Of a stretch of DNA of 64,000 bases, positions 8,449 through 16,918 are shown in pieces. Numbering within the stretch: position 1 is the stretch's first letter; each line of letters starts with the position of its first letter. The notes below the pieces were generated by a model that did no database searches, had not been told where the DNA came from, and worked only from the letters and a program-made list of their open reading frames with translations. This DNA is from Kordia sp. SMS9 (GTDB taxonomy: Bacteria; Bacteroidota; Bacteroidia; Flavobacteriales; Flavobacteriaceae), in NCBI RefSeq assembly GCF_003352465.1, contig NZ_CP031153.1, positions 5,233,501 to 5,297,500 of the forward strand, in the 5' to 3' direction. The translations under genes were made by a program, and so were the position numbers.

Positions 8449-9303
8449 TTAACTTAATCCGCTTAGAATCGCATTTGAATACGCTTCTGGATCGTTTCCA
8501 CATTTTTCAAAATCGTCGTATAGCCAAATAAATCCACCTGTGATTTTATCTTTTTTCCACTTTGTGAATTGACTTTGTATTTGTTTTGGATCCATTCCTT
8601 GTGTACAACCATCGCCGTGCTTGCACCATAATCCTGGATCAATAAAACCTGCGGCATCAAAACTTTTGCCCATTGCTGCTTGTAAAGGATCAATCCAATC
8701 TTTTTTCACTCTTCCAATATTGTACGCGCCACCAGCATAACATTGTAAATTAAATCCTGTTACCAATCCTGGATTACTTTCTTCCAAACATTGTAAACAG
8801 TTGATCCAAAATGGACTGTTGGTATATGGACAAAATGTAATTTCTTCAAATCCAATTGTTGCCAACATGCGACTAAATCTTGTAATTGTGTTGATATTGT
8901 AGTTTCCTTCATCATCATAATCAATTCCATCAATTGCAGGAATCACATGGCGTAAAGTTTCAAAGTTTCTATACAAAATACTTGAAGGTCCATCGCCTTG
9001 TGTATTAAGCAAATTCATGATATGATAGAAATCATTAGTTTCCCAACCACCAATTGAAAACAAGATTCTGTTGATACTTCCACCTTCTTTTACTTTTTCT
9101 AATGCTTCTCCCCAAGATGGATCGCCCACATACTGACCGTTAGAGATAATAAGTGTATCGTTGTAAGCTAAATCGCCATTTGGTCGAACGTGAATCGCCC
9201 AGCAGACTAATGTTGTAAACCCAGATCGACTAATTGTTGGCAATGCAGAGTCTGGTCCTGGATAAAAAGGTCCGCCTCCATAAATTGATGCTGTAAGTCC
9301 CAT
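8449..9303 (-). CDS. GH18-like (chitinase/endoglycosidase fold) protein without signal peptide
   Basis: A 284-residue protein with TIM-barrel features of glycoside hydrolase family 18. RILFSIGGWE near residue 82 matches the SxGG strand, and DGIDYDDEG near residue 124 fits the catalytic DGxDxDxE pattern with the acid Glu present. A late GFIWLYDD strand matches the barrel strand that carries the family Trp. It starts MGLTASIYGGG with no signal peptide or lipobox, so an extracellular chitinase role is doubtful. It may be released another way, or act on an internal glycan or as a lectin-like protein. It stands alone between two hairpin terminators. Confidence 0.65.
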   Translation of the reverse strand: MGLTASIYGGGPFYPGPDSALPTISRSGFTTLVCWAIHVRPNGDLAYNDTLIISNGQYVGDPSWGEALEKVKEGGSINRILFSIGGWETNDFYHIMNLLNTQGDGPSSILYRNFETLRHVIPAIDGIDYDDEGNYNINTITRFSRMLATIGFEEITFCPYTNSPFWINCLQCLEESNPGLVTGFNLQCYAGGAYNIGRVKKDWIDPLQAAMGKSFDAAGFIDPGLWCKHGDGCTQGMDPKQIQSQFTKWKKDKITGGFIWLYDDFEKCGNDPEAYSNAILSGLS

Positions 9304-9443
9304 AATTTAAGTGTTTTATATTAGGTTAATAAGTTTCGTAAACCTACAATCGTTTCGAAGAATATTTTAACGTGTTTTTGTTGATTTTTAGATTCGCGTA
9401 TTTTTACTTGGTAAATGATGTCATTAAAAAAATTGACATAAAA

Positions 9444-9475
9444 AAAACTCCAAAGTTTTGACACTTTGGAGTTTT
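9444..9475. terminator. Rho-independent terminator after the DUF4293 gene
   Basis: A perfect 13 bp stem, AAAACTCCAAAGT with its complement (9463-9475), and a 6-base loop. A-runs on the left and T-runs on the right make it work in either direction; it lies 28 bp past the leftward DUF4293 stop. Confidence 0.88.
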
Positions 9476-9503
9476 ACGCACTAAGATTACTAAGATGTTA
9501 GGT

Positions 9504-9917
9504 TTATCGCAGTCGATCTACAGATTTTACAAGGTCTTCATCCTTTTTAATAGCTCGGTTAGCGAGCACTAATAAAACGATAGAAACAAAAGGAAGAATT
9601 ACCCCAATACCTTTCTCAGAAATGTTTTCCATCTCTCCAGATAAATTTAGCATTCGATATACAAATATCCCTAATAAAATAAGGTGAAATAAGATGTTGA
9701 AACGATTCAACACAAATTGTAATTTTCTATTTTTAAATAAAAAGATCGCGATCAAAGCCAACACAGCAGAACCCATAAACAATCCTACATATAAAAGATC
9801 GTCTTTTGCAAAAACATCTCCTCCTTTTTCTAATGTGTATATATTGAATACAAATGACAAACCGCCCGCAACGATGACGACTAATATCATATATAAAGTT
9901 TGTATTCTTTGAATCAT
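9504..9917 (-). CDS. DUF4293 family membrane protein
   Basis: A 137-residue protein with four hydrophobic helices (about residues 7-28, 43-62, 71-90, 105-123) and a short basic tail. The start MIQRIQTLYMILV and the length match DUF4293, a family restricted to Bacteroidota with no assigned function. It is divergent from rho, an arrangement seen in other flavobacteria. Confidence 0.85.
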   Translation of the reverse strand: MIQRIQTLYMILVVIVAGGLSFVFNIYTLEKGGDVFAKDDLLYVGLFMGSAVLALIAIFLFKNRKLQFVLNRFNILFHLILLGIFVYRMLNLSGEMENISEKGIGVILPFVSIVLLVLANRAIKKDEDLVKSVDRLR

Positions 9918-9934
9918 GTCTTAAAATTGGATGA

Positions 9935-9942
9935 CAAAAATA
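9935..9942 (-). promoter_or_regulatory. Candidate -7 box for the DUF4293 gene
   Basis: Minus-strand TATTTTTG, matching TAnnTTTG, 18 bp upstream of the start codon. No -33 box was identified. Confidence 0.35.
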
Positions 9943-10095
9943 ATAGTTCTTTTCATAAAATACTATTTTGTTTATTAAAATAAATTTGTATTATTGCATA
10001 GATAATACTTAATCTATTGTTACTAATAGATTTACACACTTCTTACGAGTACTATCGCTCATTTTTTCAAAAAACAATTCATTACAAGCCAATAC

Positions 10096-11817
10096 ATGTT
10101 AGAAATTTCAGAATTAAAAAGTAAAAAACTACCTGAATTACAGGAAATTGCTAAGGCATTAGCCGTTCCAAAATATAGGACTTTAAAGAAATTAGACTTA
10201 ATTTATAAGATATTAGACCTTCAAGCTAGCAATCCTGAGTCTGTTGCACCAATCACAAAAGCTGAACCGAAAACGGAAGATACTGTACCAAAGCGAAAAC
10301 GTATTAAGAGAGATGCTAATCAAAGATCTGATAAACCAGCAACTCCAACGCAAGCAACTCCTCCTCAAACAAAGCCAGCCCAAACTACTCCAGAAAAACC
10401 TAACACACAGGCTCCTAAACAAAATAAACCAGCGCGCAAGACTACAGATAAGAATCAAAAAAATACGCCTACACAAGCAAAAAAAGAGGAAGTTAAGAAG
10501 CCTGGAAATGATGCTCCCGATACAAATAAAAGCAATAATTCCAATTCAAATAACAACAATAAAAATACCAACAAGCCACAACAGCAGAATAAAAATAAGA
10601 AAGATCATTCGCAACAAAGTAATAAACACAAGAAAGATCATTCACATAAAAATAACGGGAATAAAGATCAGCGTAATCGCTACCGCGAGCCAGATTTTGA
10701 GTTCGACGGCATTATTGAAAGTGAAGGTGTCTTAGACATCATGCAAGATGGATATGGCTTTTTAAGATCGTCCGATTATAATTATTTATCTTCTCCAGAT
10801 GATATTTATGTATCGCAATCGCAAATTCGCTTGTTCGGATTGAAAACTGGAGATACGGTATTAGGGATTGTACGTCCGCCAAAAGAAGGCGAAAAATATT
10901 TCCCTTTAATTAAGGTAAGTAAAATTAACGGTATGGATCCACAAGTAGTCAGAGACCGTGTTGCTTTTGAGCATTTAACACCTTTATTTCCAGATGAGAA
11001 ATTTAATTTAGCAGAACGCCAAAGTACAATTTCTACACGTATTATGGATTTATTCTCTCCTATCGGGAAAGGACAAAGAGGAATGATAGTGTCGCAACCA
11101 AAAACAGGTAAAACTATGTTGCTGAAAGATGTTGCCAACGCTATTGCAGCAAATCATCCTGAAGTATATCAAATTGTTTTACTAATTGACGAACGTCCAG
11201 AGGAAGTTACAGACATGCAACGTAATGTAAAAGGCGAAGTAATTGCTTCTACGTTTGACAAAGAAGCAACAGATCACGTAAAAGTGGCAAACATCGTTTT
11301 GGAAAAAGCGAAACGTTTGGTAGAATGTGGACATGACGTTGTTATTTTATTAGATTCAATTACACGATTGGCAAGAGCGTACAATACAGTACAACCAGCT
11401 TCTGGAAAAATATTAAGTGGTGGTGTAGATGCAAATGCACTTCACAAACCAAAACGTTTCTTTGGAGCGGCTCGAAATATTGAAGGTGGCGGTTCTTTAT
11501 CGATCATTGCGACTGCATTGACCGAAACTGGATCTAAAATGGATGAGGTAATTTTTGAAGAATTTAAAGGAACTGGTAACATGGAACTTCAACTGGATCG
11601 TAAGATTTCCAATAGAAGAATTTTCCCTGCAATCGACCTTACTTCTTCAAGCACACGTAGAGACGATTTATTGCTGGATGAAAGTACCATTCAGCGTATG
11701 TGGGTAATGCGCAAATATTTGGCAGATATGAATCCTGTAGAAGCAATGGAATTCATTAACCAACGTATCAAACAAACTAGAAACAATGAAGAATTTCTAA
11801 TCTCTATGAATGGATAG
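10096..11817 (+). CDS. rho: Transcription termination factor Rho with long low-complexity insert
   Basis: A 573-residue hexameric RNA helicase that ends transcription. Residues 1-45 form the Rho N-terminal helical domain (LPELQEIAKAL). Residues about 50-205 are a disordered stretch of Asn, Gln, Lys, Pro and Thr. Then come the cold-shock RNA-binding domain (GILDIMQDGYGFLR-like, about 210-285) and the RecA-like ATPase with Walker A QPKTGKT near residue 336, IDERPEEVTDM and ILLDSITRLARAYN. E. coli Rho is about 419 residues; the excess here is almost all the insert. Such inserts are usual in Bacteroidota Rho, and in some bacteria they promote condensate formation; that role here is inference. Confidence 0.96.
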   Translation: MLEISELKSKKLPELQEIAKALAVPKYRTLKKLDLIYKILDLQASNPESVAPITKAEPKTEDTVPKRKRIKRDANQRSDKPATPTQATPPQTKPAQTTPEKPNTQAPKQNKPARKTTDKNQKNTPTQAKKEEVKKPGNDAPDTNKSNNSNSNNNNKNTNKPQQQNKNKKDHSQQSNKHKKDHSHKNNGNKDQRNRYREPDFEFDGIIESEGVLDIMQDGYGFLRSSDYNYLSSPDDIYVSQSQIRLFGLKTGDTVLGIVRPPKEGEKYFPLIKVSKINGMDPQVVRDRVAFEHLTPLFPDEKFNLAERQSTISTRIMDLFSPIGKGQRGMIVSQPKTGKTMLLKDVANAIAANHPEVYQIVLLIDERPEEVTDMQRNVKGEVIASTFDKEATDHVKVANIVLEKAKRLVECGHDVVILLDSITRLARAYNTVQPASGKILSGGVDANALHKPKRFFGAARNIEGGGSLSIIATALTETGSKMDEVIFEEFKGTGNMELQLDRKISNRRIFPAIDLTSSSTRRDDLLLDESTIQRMWVMRKYLADMNPVEAMEFINQRIKQTRNNEEFLISMNG

Positions 11818-11841
11818 TTAATTAGGAAAAGATTTACATAC

Positions 11842-11879
11842 AAAAAAGCTGCTCGAATAAAATATTGAGCAGCTTTTTT
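11842..11879 (+). terminator. Rho-independent terminator of rho
   Basis: Stem GCTGCTC with GAGCAGC plus six A/T pairs, a 12-base loop, and a T-run on the right. It lies 25 bp after the rho stop. Confidence 0.9.
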
Positions 11880-11913
11880 ATTTTTGAAATTTCATTAAAA
11901 TATGAAACACAAA

Positions 11914-11938
11914 AAAACCCCAATACTATTGGAGTTTT
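11914..11938 (-). terminator. Rho-independent terminator of rpsT
   Basis: Stem AAAACCCCAA with TTGGAGTTTT (one mismatch), loop TACTA. On the minus strand it is followed by a T-rich run. It is 28 bp after the rpsT stop and closes the proS-tRNA-rpsT block. Confidence 0.8.
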
Positions 11939-11965
11939 CGATATTTGATAAGTAAATATTCTTTC

Positions 11966-12217
11966 TTAAAGCGTATTTACGTGCTTTGCCAATTTTGACT
12001 TTAAATTAGCCGCTTTATTATCATGAATGATATTACGCTTTGCTAATTTGTCAATCATAGAAGTTACACTTGTTAATAAAGTTTCAGCTTCTTTCTTATC
12101 TGTAACTGATTTTAACTTCTTAATAGCGTTACGAGTCGTTTTGTGCTGATATCTATTTCTTAGACGCTTTGTCTCGTTACTTCTGATTCTTTTTAATGCT
12201 GACTTATGATTTGCCAT
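11966..12217 (-). CDS. rpsT: 30S ribosomal protein S20
   Basis: An 83-residue, strongly basic protein that binds 16S rRNA in the small subunit. The start MANHKSALKRIRSNETKRLRN is the standard S20 N-terminus and the helical Lys/Ala-rich C-terminal half fits the three-helix bundle. Length is normal. It is the last gene of a leftward block with proS and two tRNA-Glu genes. Confidence 0.95.
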   Translation of the reverse strand: MANHKSALKRIRSNETKRLRNRYQHKTTRNAIKKLKSVTDKKEAETLLTSVTSMIDKLAKRNIIHDNKAANLKSKLAKHVNTL

Positions 12218-12255
12218 CTCTTTTCTTAATTATCTTTTTAAAACTTAGTGTTTCG

Positions 12256-12327
12256 TAGCCCGTAGGGGATTCGAACCCCTGTTACCAGGATGAAAACCTG
12301 GCGTCCTAACCCCTAGACGAACGGGCC
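12256..12327 (-). tRNA. tRNA-Glu (anticodon TTC), copy 1
   Basis: A 72-base cloverleaf. The acceptor stem GGCCCGT pairs with ACGGGCT (one G-U), the anticodon arm CCAGG / CCTGG encloses loop TTTTCAT, giving anticodon TTC, and the T arm contains GGTTCGAATCC. The 3' CCA is not encoded. It is identical to the copy at 12399-12470. Confidence 0.97.
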
Positions 12328-12398
12328 ATCATTTTTCAATGAGGATGCAAATTTAAATTATAATTTCAAACTTGCAAAAAAAACTTTCAGAAAATTTG

Positions 12399-12470
12399 TA
12401 GCCCGTAGGGGATTCGAACCCCTGTTACCAGGATGAAAACCTGGCGTCCTAACCCCTAGACGAACGGGCC
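12399..12470 (-). tRNA. tRNA-Glu (anticodon TTC), copy 2
   Basis: Identical in sequence to the copy at 12256-12327, separated from it by 71 bp of unrelated AT-rich DNA. Both lie on the minus strand between proS and rpsT and are probably cut from one transcript. Confidence 0.97.
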
Positions 12471-12547
12471 ATTATTTCTGTTAGCGGATGCAAAAATACA
12501 ACTATTTTTATATGCTCCAACTATTTTTAAAAGTTTTTTTACTTTTT

Positions 12548-14026
12548 TCAATATGCTTTCGCGAATAAAACTCGTTTAGCAGATTTCTGACCCGAATATA
12601 CACATTTTCCTTCTTCTTCCAAAGCATCTAATGGAATACATCGAATAGTAGCTTTGGTAAGTTCTTTTATTTTATTTTCAGTCGCAGCCGTACCATCCCA
12701 ATGTGCTGAAACGAAACCACCTTTATTTTCAATCACCTCTTTAAATTCTTCAAAAGTATTGACCACTGTAGTGTTTTCATCTCTGTAATTCTTCGCATTA
12801 TTGAATAAATCTTCTTGAATGGTCTCCAAAAGACTCAACACAGTCTCCACGGCATCTTCTTGCGCTATGGATTGCTTTTGAAAAGTATCTCTACGTGCAA
12901 TTTCAAGCGTTCCGTTTTCTAAATCACGTGCGCCTATCGCAACACGCAGTGGAACTCCTTTTAATTCCCACTCTGCAAATTTTGCGCCTGGACGCAAGGT
13001 ATCTCTTTTATCAAATTTTATAGAAACTCCTTTCTCTTTTAGCTGTGCTGAAATTTCTCCTACTTTTGCCGCAATAGCTTCAAACTGCTCTTCATTCTTA
13101 TAAATAGGCACAAATACGACTTGAATTGGTGCTAGTTTTGGAGGCAGTACCAATCCAGCATCATCACTGTGTGTCATGATCAATCCACCCATCAATCTTG
13201 TGGAAACTCCCCAAGAAGTCGCCCATACCAATTCTTGCTTCCCCTCTTTCGTTACATACTTTACATCAAAAGCTTCTGCAAAATTTTGTCCTAAAAAGTG
13301 AGAAGTTCCTGCTTGCAATGCTTTTCCATCCTGCATCAATGCCTCAATCGTATAGGTGTCTAATGCACCTGCAAAACGTTCGCTTTCAGTCTTTGCTCCT
13401 TTTACAACAGGCATTGCCATAAACTCTTCTGCAAATTCAGCATATACTTTTTGCATTAGTAATGATTCTGCTACAGCTTCTTCTTTAGTGGCATGTGCCG
13501 TATGACCTTCTTGCCATAAAAACTCAGCAGTTCTTAAAAATAAACGCGTACGCATTTCCCAGCGTACTACATTTGCCCATTGATTAATTAAAATAGGCAA
13601 ATCTCTATAAGATTGAATCCAATTTTTGTATGTATTCCAAATAATGGCCTCACTCGTTGGACGCACAATTAGTTCTTCTTCTAACTTAGCATTCGGATCC
13701 ACCATCAGCTTCCCTGGCTTATCTGGATTATTTTTCAATCTATAATGTGTAACAACAGCACACTCTTTTGCAAAGCCTTCCGCATTCTTCTCTTCTGCCT
13801 CAAAGAGACTTTTAGGAACAAATAATGGAAAGTACGCATTTTCATGTCCCGTTTCTTTGAACATTTTATCTAATTGCGCTTGCATTTTTTCCCAAATGGC
13901 ATACCCGTATGGCTTAATGACCATGCAACCTCTAACCGCTGAGTTTTCAGCTAAATCAGCCTTTACAACAAGTTCATTATACCATTTTGAATAATCCTCA
14001 GATCTCTTTGTTAATTTCTTGCTCAT
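12548..14026 (-). CDS. proS: Prolyl-tRNA synthetase, archaeal/eukaryotic-type (short form)
   Basis: A 492-residue class II aminoacyl-tRNA synthetase that charges tRNA-Pro. Motif 2 (RWEMRTRLFLRTAEFLWQEG) and motif 3 (GVSTRLMGGLIM) are clear. The protein lacks the 180-residue editing insert of the E. coli type, and its C-terminus ends KRVLFAKAY, as expected for the type 3 form found in Bacteroidota. Two tRNA-Glu genes and rpsT follow on the same strand. A divergent promoter pair separates it from the Trp/Gly-rich lipoprotein gene. Confidence 0.95.
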   Translation of the reverse strand: MSKKLTKRSEDYSKWYNELVVKADLAENSAVRGCMVIKPYGYAIWEKMQAQLDKMFKETGHENAYFPLFVPKSLFEAEEKNAEGFAKECAVVTHYRLKNNPDKPGKLMVDPNAKLEEELIVRPTSEAIIWNTYKNWIQSYRDLPILINQWANVVRWEMRTRLFLRTAEFLWQEGHTAHATKEEAVAESLLMQKVYAEFAEEFMAMPVVKGAKTESERFAGALDTYTIEALMQDGKALQAGTSHFLGQNFAEAFDVKYVTKEGKQELVWATSWGVSTRLMGGLIMTHSDDAGLVLPPKLAPIQVVFVPIYKNEEQFEAIAAKVGEISAQLKEKGVSIKFDKRDTLRPGAKFAEWELKGVPLRVAIGARDLENGTLEIARRDTFQKQSIAQEDAVETVLSLLETIQEDLFNNAKNYRDENTTVVNTFEEFKEVIENKGGFVSAHWDGTAATENKIKELTKATIRCIPLDALEEEGKCVYSGQKSAKRVLFAKAY

Positions 14027-14080
14027 TCTTAGTAGTTTGGCACAAATGTTGTGATTATGTTAAATAAAAAATAGTTTCGA

Positions 14081-14088
14081 CAAAACTA
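14081..14088 (-). promoter_or_regulatory. Candidate -7 box for proS
   Basis: Minus-strand TAGTTTTG fits TAnnTTTG and lies 55 bp upstream of the proS start; a GTTG at 14106-14109 could serve as a poor -33 box (17 bp spacer). It sits 2 bp from the opposing -7 box at 14091-14098. Confidence 0.45.
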
Positions 14089-14090
14089 AC

Positions 14091-14098
14091 TATTTTTG
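14091..14098 (+). promoter_or_regulatory. Candidate -7 box for the Trp/Gly-rich lipoprotein gene
   Basis: TATTTTTG fits TAnnTTTG and lies 28 bp upstream of the start codon. It is back to back with the candidate proS box, so the two genes may compete for polymerase. Confidence 0.45.
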
Positions 14099-14126
14099 TA
14101 TTGTTCAACAATTAATTTTAGGAGAT

Positions 14127-15158
14127 ATGCGTATAACATACTATTTAAAAGACAACATAAAGGCTATACATATTTTAGCTATAACTTTTTTGACACTAAC
14201 ATCATGTGGTACATACCAGCAAGCTACATACGATGATGGAATTTATGGTTCTGGTGAACAAAGAGCAGAAACGCCTGCAGTTGTTGAAGATAGTAATGAA
14301 TCAAACAGTGCATATCAAAACTATTTTGAACAAAAATCCTTTGAAGCTGAAGATCGCTACGGTGACATTTTTACAGATGTTGACTCCTATTCAAGTCAAG
14401 GCGATGTTGAACCGCAAACAGAGACAGATGTTGACGCAATCGGATATAATGAAAGCTATTCTCCTTGGGGTGAAACCGCTGACGATATCACCATAAATGT
14501 GTATGGTGGTAATCAATTTGGTTGGAGCAACTGGGGCTGGGGCTGGAACAACTGGGGCTGGGGCTTTGGTGGAGGCTGGGGCTGGAATAACTGGGGCTGG
14601 AACCGTTGGGGTTGGGGTCTTGGTTGGAATGGCGGCTGGGGTCCTGGATTTGGCTGGGGCTGGAACAACTGGGGTTGGGGCTTTGGCGGAGGCTGGGGCT
14701 GGAATAATTGGGGATGGAACGGATGGCGTTCTCCTTATTATGCTTTCAACAGAGGAAGAAGAGGCTATGCAAATAGAGTGTTAGCAAATAGAAGAGCTAA
14801 TTATTACTCTAGAACCACCAATAGAAATGGCAATCGTTATTCTACAAATCGTTCTTCAAGAAGAGGGAATACAAATGCAAGAAATTCGAGAAACTCAAGA
14901 AATACAAGAGCCACACGCAATACTCGAAATACCAGAAATACGAGAGCCACACGAAACACTCGTAATACTCGAAACACAAGAGCGACTAGATCTACAAGAA
15001 CACGAAACAATGGCGTTAGATCTAACTTCAACAGTAGAGCAAGAAGTTCTAGCAGTCCTTCAAGATCATCAGGAGGTTCTATGAGGTCATCTGGTGGTAG
15101 CATGCGATCTAGCGGAGGTTCTCGCGGCGGCGGCGGAAGACGAGGCGGAAGAAGATAA
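14127..15158 (+). CDS. Trp/Gly/Asn-rich and Arg-rich repeat lipoprotein, function unknown
   Basis: A 343-residue predicted lipoprotein. A hydrophobic helix ends in LTLTSC, a lipobox with Cys27. After an acidic stretch (about 35-120) comes a block of WGWNNWGWG-type repeats (about 128-205), with one unit of about 60 bp present twice at 120 bp spacing (from 14541 and 14661). Then follow RNTRNTRAT-type repeats (about 250-300) and an SSGGSMR / RGGGGRRGG basic tail. The aromatic-glycine block followed by a basic tail suggests a sticky surface or matrix protein, but that is only a guess. It is 50 bp upstream of the FadL-like gene on the same strand and may be co-transcribed with it. Confidence 0.75.
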   Translation: MRITYYLKDNIKAIHILAITFLTLTSCGTYQQATYDDGIYGSGEQRAETPAVVEDSNESNSAYQNYFEQKSFEAEDRYGDIFTDVDSYSSQGDVEPQTETDVDAIGYNESYSPWGETADDITINVYGGNQFGWSNWGWGWNNWGWGFGGGWGWNNWGWNRWGWGLGWNGGWGPGFGWGWNNWGWGFGGGWGWNNWGWNGWRSPYYAFNRGRRGYANRVLANRRANYYSRTTNRNGNRYSTNRSSRRGNTNARNSRNSRNTRATRNTRNTRNTRATRNTRNTRNTRATRSTRTRNNGVRSNFNSRARSSSSPSRSSGGSMRSSGGSMRSSGGSRGGGGRRGGRR

Positions 15159-15208
15159 TACCTTATAAAAAAATATATTTATCCCTAAAAATAACACTAT
15201 ACTAAATT

Positions 15209-16729
15209 ATGAAAAAAGTATTCATACTATTCATGGTCATGCTTTCTATGTCCATAAGTTATGCCCAAGATATAAATGATGTTGTTCGGTATTCTACTGA
15301 AAATTTGAATGGAACAGCACGTTTTAGAGCCATGAGTGGAGCCTTTGGAGCTCTTGGAGGTGATTTCTCAGCATTTTCAATAAACCCAGCGGGTTCGGCA
15401 GTTTTCAGTACTAGTGAAGTCACGATTTCACTAAGTAATTACAACAATGATAATGACGCATCCTATTTTGGAACACGTTCAAATGCCAACGATTCAGAAT
15501 TTGATTTGAACCAAGCTGGAATTGTGTTTGTATTTAATGATATTGCAAATAGTGATTGGCGAAAAATATCTTTAGGATTGAATGTGCAAAATAATAATAA
15601 TTTTTACAATAACTATTTTGCCACAGGAACAAATCCAACAAGAGGTATTGCAGACTATTTTGTTTCGTTTGCAAACGGACAAGCTTTAGGCGATATAGCA
15701 CAATTTCCAGGAGAAACCGATACCGATACGTATTTGTTTTTAGGTGAAAACTTTGGTTTTGGGGCTCAGCAGGCATTTTTAGGATACGAAGGATTTGTGA
15801 TTAATCCTGCCACTGATGATGATAGCAATACCATTTATACCTCAAATGCAGATTACTCAAACGGTGCTATTCAAGATTATATAGTACAAACTTCAGGATT
15901 TAACAGAAAATACACTTTTAACATAGCCACTCAATACAAAGATAATTTGTATTTAGGGTTAAATGTCAACTCACATGACGTTGATTATCGCGAACGCAGA
16001 GTACTAGTTGAAACTCCTGTAAACTCTGATTCTGGATTGCAATATGCAGAATTTTCTAACGAATTATATACGTATGGAGTTGGGATTTCTTTTCAAGCTG
16101 GTGCTATCTTAAAATTACAAAATATTCGCTTAGGTGGTTCGTATCAGTCGCCGACATGGTATCGCTTAAATGATGAGCTTATTCAAGGATTAAGTACAGA
16201 CTTCAGAAATCCAGGAAATCCAACTGAAATCTTGCGAAGAGATATTTTTCCAAATGTAGTCAATGTTTATAGAGAACATAGAATTGTCACTCCGGGAAGT
16301 TTAACAGGTAGTTTTGCATATATTTTTGGTAAAAAAGGATTGATCAGTTTTGATTACTCTTTAAAAGATTATGCAAACGCAAAATTACGTCCAACTAATG
16401 ATTTTATTGATGCAAACAATGATATTGACAATCAATTACAAGCTGCATCTACTTATAGAATTGGTGGGGAATATAGAATCAATCAATTTAGCTTACGCGG
16501 TGGGTATCGCTTTGAACAAAGTCCATTCCAAGACAATTCAACTGTTGGAGACTTAGAAGGGTATTCTTTAGGAATAGGATATAATTTTGGAAGTTTAAGT
16601 TTTGATTTAGCGTATGATAGAAGCGAACAAGCTCTTAATCCACAACTATTACAAGCAGGCTTAGTTGACCGAGCAAATATTAATAATATAAATTCAAACG
16701 TCACCTTCTCAGTAACGTTTAAACTATAA
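15209..16729 (+). CDS. FadL/OmpP1-like outer membrane transport protein
   Basis: A 506-residue outer-membrane beta-barrel with a signal peptide (MKKVFILFMVMLSMSISYAQ). The mature start (VRYSTENLNGTARFRAMSGA) followed by FGALGGDFSAFSINPAGSA is the N-terminal plug and strand signature of the OmpP1/FadL/TodX family, often labelled hemin receptor in flavobacteria. Repeated aromatic strand endings and a C-terminal strand SNVTFSVTFKL support a barrel. The family carries hydrophobic compounds such as fatty acids across the outer membrane; the substrate here is not known. Confidence 0.85.
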   Translation: MKKVFILFMVMLSMSISYAQDINDVVRYSTENLNGTARFRAMSGAFGALGGDFSAFSINPAGSAVFSTSEVTISLSNYNNDNDASYFGTRSNANDSEFDLNQAGIVFVFNDIANSDWRKISLGLNVQNNNNFYNNYFATGTNPTRGIADYFVSFANGQALGDIAQFPGETDTDTYLFLGENFGFGAQQAFLGYEGFVINPATDDDSNTIYTSNADYSNGAIQDYIVQTSGFNRKYTFNIATQYKDNLYLGLNVNSHDVDYRERRVLVETPVNSDSGLQYAEFSNELYTYGVGISFQAGAILKLQNIRLGGSYQSPTWYRLNDELIQGLSTDFRNPGNPTEILRRDIFPNVVNVYREHRIVTPGSLTGSFAYIFGKKGLISFDYSLKDYANAKLRPTNDFIDANNDIDNQLQAASTYRIGGEYRINQFSLRGGYRFEQSPFQDNSTVGDLEGYSLGIGYNFGSLSFDLAYDRSEQALNPQLLQAGLVDRANINNINSNVTFSVTFKL

Positions 16730-16763
16730 AAGTAACATTATCATAACCGATTAATGTACCTCT

Positions 16764-16790
16764 AAAACCTCATTATTGCAATGAGGTTTT
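16764..16790 (+). terminator. Rho-independent terminator of the FadL-like gene
   Basis: A perfect 11 bp stem AAAACCTCATT / AATGAGGTTTT, 5-base loop, then a T/C-rich tail, 34 bp after the stop codon. Confidence 0.9.
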
Positions 16791-16918
16791 TTCTTTTTCT
16801 CTTTTTTGATTGATTTTGATGAGATTTTTTAGAAGCTTAAAATAATTTCAATTTGTTTGAAACTACATAGATTCAATGAGAACTCTTCTTCTACTCTGCT
16901 CCATTTTCTGGATAGTTA

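Noticed and set aside
14497..14784. Gly/Ala/Thr-rich open frame inside the Trp/Gly-rich lipoprotein gene
   Set aside because: It is the same repetitive DNA read in another frame; the lipobox and full-length frame support the annotated gene.
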